This document shows, piece after piece, positions 1 through 12,562 of a stretch of DNA of 64,000 nt. Below the pieces are notes generated by a model. The model was given only the letters and a program-made list of their open reading frames with translations, did no database searches and was not told where the DNA came from. Location: contig JALNQF010000022.1 of NCBI GenBank assembly GCA_028456385.1, positions 248,001 through 312,000 of the forward strand, in the 5' to 3' direction. This DNA comes from Ophiosphaerella korrae. Taxonomy: Eukaryota > Ascomycota > Dothideomycetes > Pleosporales > Phaeosphaeriaceae. Position 1 is the stretch's first letter, and each line of letters opens with the position of its first letter. A program made the translations under genes and the position numbers.

Positions 1-320
1 TGGTTCAGGTGAGATACAAAAACTGCACTGTTGGTTTAGATCAGGCAACTGAGGTTGGCACCAATACTAGCACATTTCCTAACTATGACGTCGATGGACT
101 GAAGGATATAAGTGATTCACGCCCTCCTTTTGACGTGAAATGAAGTGCTCGGCATACGATCGCTAGCAGTGCTGAAATACAATTGAGATCCTATTAGCTG
201 CCATCGGGGCAAATGAAGTACATATACTACGAGGGAACAGCAAAATCAAACTTCCTGAAATCTCAAGAATACCTTAAGAGCATCCGAATTTCTGCTCGAT
301 TATTGTCATTGATATATCCT
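1..320. other. gene-free left edge
   Basis: I see no coding frame, repeat or RNA gene here. It lies downstream (3' side) of the decayed Clr5-TPR gene and may be its former 3' untranslated region. Confidence 0.5.
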
Positions 321-2505
321 TCATCCAACACTCAATGCTCCCCTAGCTAAATCATAGGCTTCAAGCCATTGGATGGTTTCAGGATGCTGAAGACCAGGAA
401 CCTTTACAAACCCCTCGTATGCTCGTTGATATAGCTGAAGTGTAGTAGGGTAGTGTTGTTTTCGATAGAAAAGGTTGGCTAACCTCTCCACTGCTTTGAG
501 TGTGCTTGGATGTTCCATGCCACGGACTTTCTCTCCTTCTTTTAGCACCCGTCTAAGCATCTCCTCTGCCTCTCCATACTTGCCCTGTTTAGTAAGTACT
601 GACCCAAGGCCGCTTAAGCTTAAAAGGGTATCTGGATCCTCTCTTCCAAGTACTTTCTCTGATCCTCGTAGCGCTCGCCGATACGCCGATTCCACCTCTT
701 CATACTTGCCCTGCCCCTCTATTGTTGACCCGAATTTATTAAAAACGATAAGCGTCACTGGGTGTTCTATTCCAAATACCTCCTCTGATCCTTGTAGCGC
801 TTGCTGATGTATTGCTTCCGCCTCTTTATATTTGCCCTGCCTCGCTAGAGTTGTCCCCAGGTTACTCATAAGAACAAAGTTGTCGATGTTGTTTACTCCA
901 AATGTCTTCTCGAATCCTTGTAGCGCTTGCCTAAATAATAATTCAGACTCTTCGTATGTACCCTTCTTTTCCAGCAGTAACCCGAGGTCGTTGACGCTCG
1001 CAAGTATGCCCCTGTGATCTATTCCAAATATCTTCTCTTTTCCCTGTAGCACTCTTCTATCTAACATTTCTGCCTCTTCGTACTTACCCTGGTAATATAG
1101 CGCTGCACCAAGGTTGCTGAGGCAGCTTAAAGTGTCTTCGTTCTCACATCCGAACCCTTTATTATCTCTCGCACCACCCGTCGATAGAGCCTCTCGGCTT
1201 TTATGTGCAGCCCCTGTGATATCAGAATTTGACCAAGAAGGTTCAACGCAGTCAGCGTGTCTAAATCGTCGATCTCATCACCGATCACGTATTCATAACT
1301 CTCCAGCAACCTACGGGCCACCTCCTCAGCAGCCTTGTATCTCCTTTGATAATAGAGCACAATACCAATCTGTACAGATTGTGTGATACCTGTGAAGGCC
1401 TTGATGAATCTAGAAAGCTGGCTCCAACTGACGTCTCTGCTTGGAAGATCTGATCTCGTAGGTACTCTTCCTCATTTTGTTATATCGACGTTTCGTACTG
1501 TTGTCTACTTGGCTTCCGAGGGCACTCGGGATTTGAATGAAAGCGGAATGTAAGTTTGAAAGGTATCGGTGTGAGAGAGCGGGGCTTCGCCCGGTGAAGG
1601 CGCTGAGTTGAGGCCGTATGATACTTGATATTGAAAGGGCTGGGGAAGGCATGCACGAACTCTGTGCTGCGAAATGAACACTACTAGGCGAAAACATCGG
1701 ACTTGCTGGCGTATGCACGGAGATGGAGACGGGAGAGCTTCGGTCTGTATGACACTCTGTAGCAGATAGGGTGGCTTAATTTATTAGCAAGTGGTAGTAG
1801 CTGTTATATCACGACTTACATGCTGCAGGACTAGGTGCGTACTGAAAGCTTTCTGCCACCTCGTGCCTCTTCATCCATCGGTCGGCCTTTTGTAGTTCTA
1901 CCCGATTACCTCGCACTGTGAAAATAAGCTCACGTTTCGTAGTCTCAACAAGCTTCCTCTTCTAGCGCTTTCGGGCGATGGCCGCCATCTCTTGTGGTTT
2001 TATGTTCTTGTCTTTTCCCCACTGACTGATACGTGTTCAGTACTAGCGCAGCCTGCAGTCGTATTGAGGCTTGAAACTTGCCAAAAAAGCTTCATACTTA
2101 AGGATTAGGGGCGGCATACTCAGCTTTGAAGCCATACTCGTCTTCGATCATCTGCCTTACTTTTAGCAAAGGTAATCCTTGTGTTATATGTAATTCCTGG
2201 ATACGGTCCTTGTACGGCTCCCAGTCAGCCTCGCGCAGAGTTAGCGCTTTACGCTTTCGCGGCCTAGTTGGTGGGCCAATTTCTGTTGTGGGCGTGGGCT
2301 GACTGTTACCAATGAACTCCGCATCATGCTGGTCATGGCTGGGAACCTCTACAAGTAAATTAAATAGGTGTGCGGTGATGTCATGTGCAGCAACAAATTG
2401 TCTGGCAGGAGGCTGTGCTTGTGCGGTAAAACTGAAGCTTTCATCGACGCCATATGCTTGCAGGACAGGAGGCAGAGGATAGCCAGATACAAAATCCATA
2501 GTCAA
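321..2505 (-). pseudogene. decayed Clr5-domain / TPR protein gene
   Basis: Reading down the minus strand, the first frame (2505-2120) starts MTMDFVSGY, has a basic PRKRK stretch, then the start of a Clr5 domain (W-x2-YKDRIQELH ... EYGFKA). A likely 43-nt intron (2077-2119) leads to the rest of the domain (KPQYDCRL, then WGKDKNIK and VRGNRVELQKADRWMKRH), but this frame carries stops at 2043-2045, 2037-2039 and 1962-1964. A Ser/Pro-rich linker follows (about 1756-1410). The rest encodes kinesin-light-chain-like TPR units of about 42 residues (repeats of LGxxLxxQGKYxEAE ... G-EHPxTL) down to a stop at 321. Frame changes near 1475, 1355 and 1150 are needed to keep the linker and TPRs aligned. Fungal Clr5-TPR proteins are a large lineage-specific family; the domain is named from fission-yeast Clr5. 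I infer one ancestral gene, now dead. Short runs could still be expressed, and splice variants might avoid part of the damage, but not all. Confidence 0.75.
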
Positions 2506-3160
2506 CGTGAAACTAAAGAAATGTCTTGTTGGTAGTTGCTACGAAACAGCCCAAGGGAACGAAAACGAAGGCTGTCGTTATGCTCCATCTTGCGGTTAGT
2601 AGCAAGGCTCTAAGATATACTTTTCAACGAGCAAGCTTCATAGCGTAGACTAGATGAAGATGATTGGGTGTAGCTCAAAACTCCTTATTGTCAGCAGGCA
2701 AGGCGCGCTAGCGCTGCTTATGACATGGCGTAGCGTATTTGCAAAAGTACTATCATACTTGCAGGTACAGGGCGGGCGGCATGCGGACGGCCTGATTGGC
2801 TGGGTAGCAATAGTGCTATTTGGTCGGAGTTTAGCTTTGGCAGCACATCTGAAACGGCTGGGGCTGGAGACAACCTTCAAGGGTTGGATAGATATTGCAT
2901 ATGCGTATGAGCAACCGCACTTTGGCCCCGCCGGTGATTGGTAAATGGGACCCTTCTATTCGTCATTCTTGAGAAAAAACTACTTGACTAGATGGATGAG
3001 GCGTCGACAGGACTTCTTAATATTACTTTTTAATAGACTATAGAAATCATTATCAAAAGGCCTTGATGTTAAACGGAATATCAAAATATTCATCCTTTAC
3101 CAAAAAAAAAAAAAAAAAAAAAAAAAAAGCAATTCCATGAATCCAAAACTCCAAAATGCT
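2506..3160. other. gene-free stretch with poly-A tract
   Basis: No supported gene. An uninterrupted run of about 26 A lies near 3103-3128, just beyond the 3' end of the minus-strand sorting nexin gene. A 96-codon plus-strand frame at 2654-2944 has no recognisable feature and is not called. Confidence 0.5.
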
Positions 3161-6100
3161 TCACTTCACCATAACATCCGGAAAGAGCACATTAATCATT
3201 TCATCCAGAAGTGTGAACGCAAGATGCGTACTATAACATATTAGTCAGTCATACTTTCAAGTTCTTCAAACACTTACTTTAATCTTGAATTATTCAACGT
3301 CCCCTCCAACTTCCTCGCTGCAATCTGCGCATTCTGCCTCCCCACTACACTGCTCGCAAGCTCAGGGACCAGAGTGCCCAACACCGTCGCTGCCTCTTTC
3401 CTGCTCTTCGCTCTGTCCTGCGGTGTTCTCTCAACGCCCTGCTTCAGTCTGCCGTTGGGCCACATGGAGTTCTTGAGTGTGTCGATGTAGCTCGAGATAT
3501 TGTTCTCAGAAAGCAAGGTGTCAAAGCTCTCGCGAACCTTGCGCTCGATGGTGCCGCCGAGGAGTTGGTGCAGGACAACGATAACGGCGCGGCCGCGGAG
3601 CCAGTTATTTTCGCGGTTTAGTTCGAAGGTTTCGAGAAAGAGGTCTGAAATGGGTTTCACGAAGGGCGGGAGCTCTTGTTTGTCGAAGGCGAGGAGCTCG
3701 GCTTCGGCTTCGGCATCTGTGTTTGGCTCGATACCAAGTACGCCGGAGGAAGCGAGACTACTAGATTGGACACCAGGAGCTGCAACAGTGCCGTTGGTAC
3801 TGGCAAGCTGGGTAGTCGCAGCTGAGATAAGATTCTGTCCTGCAACAGAGAGTTGGTCGAGTACGGGGATGTTACCCAAGAACTCTTCCATGCCATCTGC
3901 TACGGAATTGTAGATGCGAGATACAAAGTCGTTGGAGTTCAGGTCCTGATTTTTCAGAGCATCGGCGGGATTGATCGCAGCTTGCGACAAAAAGGCTCGG
4001 AGTTCGCGGCTGCGGCACACTGCTGGGATGAGGAGAAGTTCCTAGTAGCGCATTAGCCTTTACCGAACACTTGTGTGAAGGGTATTTACTGACTCTAAGG
4101 TATTTTTCTAGGCCAATCCTGCGTTTGTGCAGGAAGTCCTTTTGGAGCTTGAGCATCATCTGTCGCCGTGGGAACTCAAGGTTCCGCACATGTGGAAACT
4201 TTACTCGTAACCTCTTGTTCAGTTCATGAAATTCGCTATACCTTCGCGAAATTACCCAGGTTGCTGCAGGCATCTGGTCCCCGGCACGTCGCCTAACCTC
4301 GATGACATCTATAGTATATGTGAGCACTGTTACATCAGAAAAGATTTTAAACACCTACACATGGCGTATTCCTTGCCGTCTTCCTCAGTACCAACCATGA
4401 TCGACTGTATAAACACAGTTGCACGCCCATACAAGCTGTTATCGCTTTCTTGGACGATGTATTGCTGTCGCTGCAATTCCTTCCGGTGTATCTCTCGCTG
4501 CAGACTAGCTTTCGACTTGCGTAAGATCCTGAGTTCTGCAGCATTGTTCGTCAACTCTGCCTTCGATGTTAATGAGTCAACAATTGACTCTTGTGTAACC
4601 AGACGCTCAATGTCTGCCGTAAGCGCATCAATTGCTTCTGCAAGTCCCAGATCTCCGGGGGCTGCTTCGTGAATTTCATCATCCTCTGCCTTGTTTTTGG
4701 CAATAGGATCTTCGATCTCATCCTCCAAGAATTTTTCTTCGTCACCAAAAAGGTCATCATCAAAGACACCGCGTGTTTTTGGTTCTCCCACCAGGCCAAG
4801 CGAGGCTATGCTCGGCTTTTCTCTTCCCTGCCCCATGAGCGGATTTGGGGAGAGGGCTCTAGGAATGTCTATAGAGCCTCTCTGTGAGTTGTTGTCTATA
4901 GGCGAGGTGATGTTTCCATCGTAGAAGATTGAGCCTTCGGGCTCGTTACCTATAATGTCAGTCAGGGCAGCTTGCATTGCATCAACAACACGCGCGTCAT
5001 TTCCATTGGACCGATCTTGTCCAAAGTCCGAATCGAGACTTGCTGTCGACTGCGCCAAAGGGTCGGTATCGTAGTCATCGTCAAACAAAGCTGCTCTTGG
5101 AGCAGTAGGTGTACTGGCATCCAACGATCGCCGCATAGGTGGATCTGCGCTCCTAACCACACCTTGACTCTTGAGATCTGATGATGAGGCTAGCGCTCTG
5201 CGTAGATCACCGGGAGCTGGCTGTACAGATAGCATCTGTCCTGATTGTGTTCGAGCCATTGGCGGCGCCACGCTGGCTGGATTGTCGAGTGTTTGTGCCA
5301 CGGTCTTTGTTTTGATGGCGTTTCTCTCAGTATTCGCTGCCTCGTCCATGGCCAGCCATTTATAGTATAGGTTTGATTTCTTAAACCTCCGGAAGTATGG
5401 CTCCTGGAGTTGGTCGTAGGCTGCTGACTGTGCTTCAAGAAGGGCGCGCCGCGCGTTGTTATACTGCAAAGGTGACGCCGATCGTCCAGCTCTGAGAAAC
5501 TCTGAAACCGCCTTTCGAGCTTCTGGGAGAATCTTGAGCCCAGGCTTTGACAGATACGTATCGTTGATTTGAGCAATATCTGTACGATCTGAGTCTGACC
5601 ATGCAGGAAATGAGCTGAGGTTCTCCGGTGGCTCATCAGTGTCAACCTCTAGCGGGTTTCTGAAGCCGTCCACGACCAGCCAAAATTGCACAAGCCGCAT
5701 GAGATCCGCCTGATCCATAAATTCCATGAAACACGACAAACCCGACGCGTCATACAAAACCTCTCGCAGAGATGCGTTCGCAAACTTTGAAGTTGTCCGC
5801 TTGTGCTTGGGTTTCTCTTGGGCTGCAACCTTCGCACGGACTGTCCCACCCGTACTTAGATTGGCGACTTTGGAATCGAGAATCTGTCGAGCAGTTTCCA
5901 AACGCCGTATATAGACAGCATCTTGGCCTTCAATCAAAGAATCCTTCCGTAATTGGCTGGAGATTTCACTACGGAATCGACGAGCGTCTGCCAAGGTACT
6001 GGTTTGCCTAATGGCTCGAATGAACCTCTCAAACTTCCGTTCGTTGTCTCCAGGTGCCAATTTTGGGAATTGGACGTTTTTGGGACTCTTCGGAGAGGGG

Positions 6101-7074
6101 GGAGCATGTTCGTCGAGCGCAGCCCGTAGCTTACGAACTGTCTTCCTTTCTTGAAGCAATGTTCGACCCTGTCGTTGTTAGGCTTACTCAAGTATGGATT
6201 ATTGAATTCTTACATAACTCTCCATGAGTTGATTCCACATATCAGGATCAGCAAGCGTCTGCATCACAGGCGACAACACTGCGCAGGCAACAAGCTCCTT
6301 GATCAGAACGTTGACGGCTGGACTGGTGCTCATACTAGGAGGCATGACTTTGGGGAGCAAACGATTGGCGAGACTACGCAAATGCTGTTGTTGTATAGGC
6401 TTGGTGTTCGAATATGCCAGAGATGCCGCAGGATGGAGGCGGCCATCTTTATATTTGGCTGCAATGGCGACATCAAGCTCCTCCGAGTCAGTGATATTAC
6501 GTGACAGCTTGCGTCCACGAACAACCCGCTCTGCCTCGTATGAAGCCCGTAGATGGTCAGTAACGATGGGTATCATGCGCGATACAACCATCTCCACCAT
6601 GTCAGCTGCTAGGATGCGGTCTCGTATCTCGCCCAATGCTGCTCGCACCGCCTTGTCGACCTCGTTCACAAACGTAGGGCTCTTGCTGATGTTGCCGTAC
6701 CAGCTTTTCACAAAGTCGCGCAATACAAGGCCAACCAGCACGTCGATGCTGTCTGATATTACAAAAGATGCAGGATATACTGGCTCCATCATGTACATGT
6801 TTCTCTTCGTCATTGCCTCTCGCTCAGCCCTCCACCTTTCTGGCGCTACAAACGCAACACGGCGCGGCCTGTAATTGACCTTCCCGCCACTGCGCAATTC
6901 CTTCTTCCATGATGTTGTGAGGGTGAGCCATGCCAGTACGGCTAGGGTTGTAAGAACTCCGGCAATGAAGGCGTAGGGCAGGTACAGCAGCTTGGGCTGC
7001 CAATGGGTTAAGTAGCCCCAGGCGATGAATATGGCGACGGCGGCGAGGATCACATCTCTGCGCTTCAAGGCCAT
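3161..7074 (-). CDS. MDM1: sorting nexin of the Mdm1/SNX13 type (PXA-RGS-PX-nexin C)
   Basis: Five exons give about 1239 residues: 7074-6214, 6168-4359, 4308-4094, 4041-3278 and 3230-3161, with introns of 45-52 nt. Two hydrophobic segments lie at residues about 8-50, so the protein is membrane-anchored by its N terminus. A PXA domain follows (about 90-285), then an RGS-like domain (about 415-550), an acidic linker, a PX domain with the RRYSEF phosphoinositide-binding signature (about 870-985), and a C-terminal nexin domain ending ..LLDEMINVLFPDVMVK. Yeast Mdm1 tethers ER to vacuole and organises lipid droplets at nuclear-vacuole junctions; animal SNX13/14/25 share this order of domains. The last exon is short and was placed because it completes the nexin domain. 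The first intron joins MESY to GRTLLQERK. The PX-splitting intron has a 32-nt and a 50-nt acceptor option; the 50-nt one gives the better domain. Confidence 0.93.
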
Positions 7075-7395
7075 ATTCGTGCGGGCAACGCCCGTTTCGG
7101 CATCTTGTGGGAGTTGTTAGAAGACGGGTGAGGTTTGGCGTGCATACAGCCCACTTTCGCAAGCTTGGACCTACTGATGCCGATCACGCTTCCTTCACAT
7201 GCGCCCCGTGACACATGGCAGGAAAATGTAAATGTAATAAATGATGTTATGCACATATGTGCGTATTCCTCTCCGCCTGAAGCTCCGAGTCAAAAATTCT
7301 GTCAATGCCTATGTCCAAAACAAGTTTAAATCGTCTCCACGTGCGCCCTTTAACTCCACTGCAAATGCGCATGCTTACCAAAGGTAATGCTAAGT

Positions 7396-8946
7396 CTAAA
7401 ACTTTTGCCGTCCAAGTGTCGGCTTCCACTCAAGTGGATGCGTTTCCTCTGTCGCGTCCTCGTCCTGCTTCCAAATCTTGATACTCTTGTCGCTCTCACC
7501 AGTCAACAATCGAAGCCCTGTCCTGTCGAACGTCGAACACATGACACCTGCTTCTGCATCGAGTGATCCAGGCTGTGCAATAGATTCTGTGCGCTGAAAG
7601 CAATGCCCTGTCTTCCAATCCCAAAACTGAACCGTACCGTCGTCTCCTCCTGAAAACAATACATTATCCTCATTGACAGACAATGTGTTTACGATGCTGT
7701 TGACTGGCTGGAAGTTCAGCATGAAGTCACCGCGTGGGCACATCCATTGCTTGATAGATTGCGAGGACCCCGATGCGAAGGTGAATTCAGTAGGATGTGT
7801 TGCCAATGCACGAACGCTCTTTTTGTGATGTGTTAGCACGGTTTGCGTCTTTCCAGCTGCGAGGTCCCACAGCCGTATTGTCGAGTCCATCGAACCGGTC
7901 AGTACCTGCGGCTCCGCCTCTTGACATTTGACGCTACTGATCGTGCCCTTGTGGCCACCTAAAACGTGTACGTTGGTACGGGTTCTCATGTCCCATACTC
8001 TTGCGACGCCATCTCGACCGCCAGTTACCAAAACGTCCAAGGTAGGATGTAGCGATAAGCTGTAAACGCCAGAAAGATGGCCATGATAATGGCGAATGAC
8101 TTTATTCGTCTCCAAATCCCAGCATTTCACCATCTTGTCCTCGCCGCAACTAAACAGGTACGGATGCCTTGGAGATACCTGAAGAAGTTAGCGAATCGTT
8201 GATACATTTATGTTCTTGTTTCAGCTTACCTCTACTCCGCGTACACTAGAAATATGTCCAGTCAAAGTCAACCTCAGTTGTCCGCTCGCAAGATCCCAGA
8301 GCTTGATAGTCCGATCGCCACTTCCAGACACAAAGAACTGGTTGTCAGGGTCCACGCAAAGACTACGAACCCAGCCCATGCTCCCGGCGAGCACCCTAAA
8401 GACCTTCCAAGGTCGATGCCATTCAGGCTTTGGCTGCCTAATTGTATCCTTTCTTACAAGCGCACTTGATGGGGTATCCCTCATTGGTGTGGGTCCTTGT
8501 GCATTCGGTGCCGCGCCCTTGCCTCCCGCTCGTAATGCTAGCTGCATGGACTGTGAATCTCTCGCCTTGTCCGCCCGTTCCGACGCGCCCTCGATCATCT
8601 TTTGCATCTTGGGATCTGACGCTCTCTCATCTGCATTCTGACTTTTGATCTTTTTACGTCGCTCGGCGGCTGTGGAGGCTGCTGCCGCCATTTTTGAAGC
8701 CAGAGCAGGAGGTAGTTCCCGGACATGCTCATATTCATTGCGTATGCGGCTTGCGACATTGACCTGGTCTGCGGCGGCGGACGGTGCGGCGGTGGATGGT
8801 GTGATGGAAAATGTAGAGTTGGAGGCGTGTTCGAGAGCTATGGGCGACGCAAAATCGGCGGCAAAGATCTCACGTGTGCGCTTTGCAGAGGTATGAACGA
8901 GACGCTCGACCGAGCTGGGCTGATGCGCGGATGCTGCTTCCGCCAT
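7396..8946 (-). CDS. PRP46: pre-mRNA splicing factor PRP46 (PLRG1/PRL1-type WD40 protein)
   Basis: Two exons (8946-8230 and 8178-7396, intron 51 nt) encode 499 residues. The N-terminal 180 residues are Ala-rich and charged. The [19 protein letters not shown] segment leads into a seven-blade WD40 propeller with repeated IKLWD/VRVWD-type blade ends: [54 protein letters not shown] and [13 protein letters not shown]. The C terminus ends [13 protein letters not shown], a strongly conserved tail of this family. Prp46 belongs to the Prp19-associated (NineTeen) complex and is needed for spliceosome activation in the nucleus. The exon junction falls between GVE and [15 protein letters not shown], inside the second blade. 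It lies in tandem, 321 bp upstream of the MDM1 start, on the same strand. Confidence 0.95.
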
Positions 8947-11230
8947 AATTTCAAGCGGTATGAAGCAACTACAATTCCCTCACAGCAACGAAGAGCAACT
9001 TGAATAGCGTCGAACGTTGAAACTGGCTATATGGGTGTGCTGATGTTGTTCGCGGGCTTCGATCCAAAGTTCGACCACTTCGCGACCACCGTGAACATTG
9101 AAGTTTCTTAGCGTGTTTTCTATGCCAAGATTTTCTTATCACTTATCGACACCTCACGTGCGAGAGACCATGTAATTGCGACATTTCATCTCGACTGACT
9201 ACATAATATCCTTCTCCTGTCGATTTTTAACGCATGTCACTCAAATCCTCACCTGCAAATTCTGCACAGTTTGAGTCATCTTTGATGCTCCCGTTTCAAG
9301 ATTCTTCAATGCCTCATTCGAACCAGCGAGCAGGCCATAGGTAGCATACCTACCAGCGTGCCAGACGAGAAGAATCTTTCGATGCCCAGAGCAGACTCAG
9401 AACTTTAAAAGACACGAAACCAATCATGATTTTCAGATCTATGTTTTTTCATTAGAGTTTACTTAGCAAAAAACAAACCTGCGATTCAACATGGCGCTCC
9501 ATGCTTTGATGCTATAACTGCCGCTCCAATCATGGGTGTCCAGCTGCAGAGCTCATTCAAATTATGTCGAACCTCAATTTTGCTTCATAATTTCGGTATC
9601 ATTTCCGCCGTTCTCCTCGATGAAAGTCATGAGACTGATAGCCATGGCACCTGTTTCTAGCTCATGCCCAGCCTTTTGCCCGTCGTTCATGCAACGAGAT
9701 CGGCGCTCATCTCAATTTGAAAGTGGATTCGCAAACTCCTGGGGATGGCCGTGCGTGTTTATATTGACACACGCTATGATGTAAAGCTCCCCGCTTCCAT
9801 ACACTTCAGTCTCGCTCGTTTTCAAGCCCTCCATTGCTACTTCTACCAAGGTCGTGGGTTCCAGCACAATTCGCTGGCCGACAGCCGTGCTGATAATTAG
9901 ATCTCATAATTTCGCATTTCCGCCGATAAAGCTGGACTCCAGCCACGAGGAAATAGAGCTCATTCGTATATCGTTCCATCTCTCTTTAGGCGCAATCAGC
10001 AATGCGCGCCTTGAGGCGCAAGCACATGCAGCCGAGGAGCTCCCAAAGGAAGAAGCCGAGCCGTCCTCTTCCGGAAGGAGAAGTGGTTCCATCGAAGATG
10101 ACACTGGAACATACCACCCTCGTCTCAGGTTGACATCAAAAGTTTCGAATAAACACTCTTCAAGTTAACAGAGAATGGGGTTGTGTGCACAGTACAGGCT
10201 TGTCCGAGTCCTTGACGGAGACCAATGCAGGTACATGGACCGGAAAAGCTCCCGCTTCTGACAGCGCCACGGTTATTGCTTGCAGCTTGCGATCAGAATG
10301 GCGTTAGCGCTAAGACCGGTTGGCGCATCCGGTCCGACTGGATCTTCAGAAATGAAATGGTGGCAGAGAAACAGGCATGGCCACACCGGCATTGTGCCCA
10401 AGAAGAGTTGGAGGTATTGCGGGGTTACCGTGGCATGCACGATGGTATTGAATCCCTGTGTTGGTTTTCGCCACCGCCCGATGGCTCGTCGCCACACCAC
10501 CTGCTGTTTCAATATCACCCTCTTTGTTTGAAAAGCAAGGAACAACAAATTGTTGGCTTGGAGCTGTCGCGAGCTGCGCGTCCACCTTCCACGCTCCCCA
10601 GATTTTATGAAACGCTTTGTCCGACAGGGATAGCGCCCGGCCACTCATGAGCGGACCAACCCCTGACTCCAATGAACAAAAGCTTGTGGCGTCCGGGGCA
10701 CCATTCTTGGCGCCTTAGCCAGTTGTCATGCCCGAGTCGCCGCGCCCAGAGCCCCAAACGTAACAGCGGGTGAATGACAACCAATAAAGTTATTGTCTGC
10801 AGCTCACCTATTCCCGCATACTTCCAATCCTCGCTCGCTCTGCTTCAAGGTTGTTGGGATCCATCTTGCTCATTACAGGCATTTCTCCTGCGCCAATTTC
10901 GCTCTTATTCGCAGAACATGGATAGTGCCATGGCAACACTCCAGTTTGCTGGGTGGGATGTGAAGCACAACTGTTTCGATTGGCTTCCCCACACGGAGTA
11001 ATGTAGATCTGGGTCCTCGGTAGGTCGCTGCATGTGATGAATGACGGCGAGTCAAAGGGCCCTTGTCAAAGTGTTCTTGCTCAAGCGCCAATGTGTATGA
11101 TTCCCATTATAAAGAGCATTCCAGCAGCTCCTCTAGATCGCTGCTTCCAGTCACTTCTTACGCCCAGCAGCACTAGATACTCCAGACTCTCGCTTCCTTG
11201 ATTTCAGACCACCAGCACAAATCAGTCAAC
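8947..11230. other. 2.3-kb gene-free stretch
   Basis: This holds the PRP46 promoter on the left and the CFEM gene promoter on the right. Short frames occur on both strands (for example 9854-10168 and 10225-10650 on plus), but they overlap each other, show no domain and lack convincing splice structure. I see no transposon ends or RNA gene. Confidence 0.5.
11108..11113 (+). promoter_or_regulatory. TATA box of the CFEM gene
   Basis: TATAAA lies 118 bp before the start codon. It is followed by a pyrimidine-rich leader (CTCCAGACTCTCGCTTCC region), as is usual for strongly expressed fungal secreted-protein genes. The start of transcription itself cannot be read from sequence. Confidence 0.5.
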
Positions 11231-11890
11231 ATGAAGACCTTCGCTATCGCCTCCATCATTGCCTTGGCCTCTGTTGCCTCTGCTCAGCTTGAAGCTATCC
11301 CATCTTGCGCTGTATGTTCATCCACTGTCTATTGAAAAGCCCTGACTAACATCCAACAGCTTACCTGCTTCGTCGGCCCTCTCGGAAGTGATGGCTGCTC
11401 CCAGCTCACTGACTTCAAGTGCCATTGCCAGAAGGGTGCTACTCTCATCTCCAGCGTAACACCCTGCGTTGAGAAGGGATGCTCAGCTTCCGACCGTGCC
11501 GCCACCATCACTGCCGTTGGCAAGATCTGCTCAGACGCTGGTGTTCCCATCGAGCTCCCTAGCTCACCTGCGGTTTCGTCCGCCGCCGTCGTCTCTTCAG
11601 CTGCTGGTGCCGCTTCTTCAGCTGCTGCTCCCGTCCTTTCGAGCGCTGCCGCCGCCGTCTCCAGCGCCGCCGGTGCCGCCTCGTCTGTCGCCTCGTCTGC
11701 TGCTTCATCCGCCGCAGCTGCCATTTCATCTGCTGCCTCCAAGGCTTCGTCCATCAAGGCTTCCGCTACCGGCAACGGCACTGTGACTACCAAGCCCAGT
11801 GCTTCCGCCTCCCAGTTCACCGGTGGTGCTCCTCAGGCCACCGCCGTCGGTCTCCTCGGTGCTGCTGCCCTTGCCATGCTCGCTTTGTAA
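11231..11890 (+). CDS. CFEM-domain GPI-anchored cell-surface protein
   Basis: Two exons (11231-11311 and 11360-11890; 48-nt intron with a CTGAC branch site) give 203 residues. Residues 1-18 are a signal peptide ending ASA. The CFEM domain holds eight cysteines (26, 30, 40, 48, 50, 63, 68, 84) with the DFxCxC centre; Asp45 is at the position known to ligate haem iron in Candida CFEM proteins. A Ser/Ala-rich stalk then runs to about residue 185, and the hydrophobic end (ATAVGLLGAAALAMLAL) suits a GPI anchor. CFEM proteins act in haem/iron capture, wall integrity or, in plant pathogens, effector roles; which applies here is not visible. The reverse strand carries a 163-codon open frame, a shadow of the low-complexity stalk. 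Confidence 0.95.
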
Positions 11891-12282
11891 GTGTGCGGTC
11901 AATGGGTCTGTTTTTGAAGGTTCTGGGCTAGCTGGTGTGTAATGAGTTGCATATGAGGCACACGGTTTGAATGCAAAAGCTACCTGTGAGCTCTATGTAC
12001 TATATGAAAATCAACATGATGCGAAATATAATGCAAATATATACCATACCAAATAACTTCAATACACTGAGATGGTGAATGCCTTGGGTATGCTGGATAC
12101 ATGGCGTCGTGAACTCTTGATGCTTAGTGAGGTACTGTGTAGAAAATATCCATGCGACTCTCAAGCAGATTGTCGTGATGTTTGTGCAAGCTGAAACACA
12201 TATCAAAGTGACCAATGGTTCTGAGCGATAACAGCTCGCAAGTAATACCTAGCTTGACCTTGTACATAGCAAGACAATATGA
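11891..12282. other. intergenic, convergent 3' ends
   Basis: Between the plus-strand CFEM gene and a minus-strand small gene. I see nothing in it beyond presumed 3' untranslated sequence. Confidence 0.5.
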
Positions 12283-12562
12283 TCATTGAGTTAGGGGGAG
12301 TGTCGATCGACGATTCATCCTGGCCACTCGAGCTTTATTCGTTGCTGCAAATCTTTCCCGTTCTGTTTTCATCTCTGCTTTCATTTCTGTTTCTTGCATA
12401 TCCTCCCTTTTTCTGAGCTCTTGCCGTTGAAATTCATCCTGTGCATGCCTAGCTTGGTCTCTCCACAGCCGTCCAAACCTATGTTCAGCTGTGACTGCAA
12501 TGGGAGTGGTGAAAAAAAAAAAGAGAATACCGACCCGCCCCATAGAACACAATTTTGAGCAT
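12283..12562 (-). CDS. small charged protein, 79 residues, unknown
   Basis: Two exons (12562-12535 and 12494-12283) join across a 40-nt intron that starts GTCGGT, has a long T/pyrimidine tract and ends TTGCAG. The product starts MLKIVFYG, then AEHRFGRLWRDQARHAQDEF, and the rest is a highly charged Glu/Lys/Arg-rich helix-forming segment ending MNRRSTLPLTQ. I do not recognise a family. The short hydrophobic start followed by an amphipathic charged helix would fit a small organelle or membrane-associated protein, but that is speculation. The typical fungal intron and frame conservation through it are the main support. If the intron is not used, an 89-codon frame starting at 12552 reads through it instead. 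Confidence 0.45.

Noticed and set aside
2654..2944. 96-codon plus-strand frame
   Set aside because: No domain, no splice signals, overlapped by a minus-strand frame of similar length; nothing supports coding.
10225..10650. 141-codon plus frame with two competing minus frames
   Set aside because: Three frames open at once over the same bases and no recognisable protein.
11329..11820. 163-codon minus-strand Ala/Glu-rich frame
   Set aside because: Exact antisense of the Ser/Ala stalk of the CFEM protein; low-complexity shadow.
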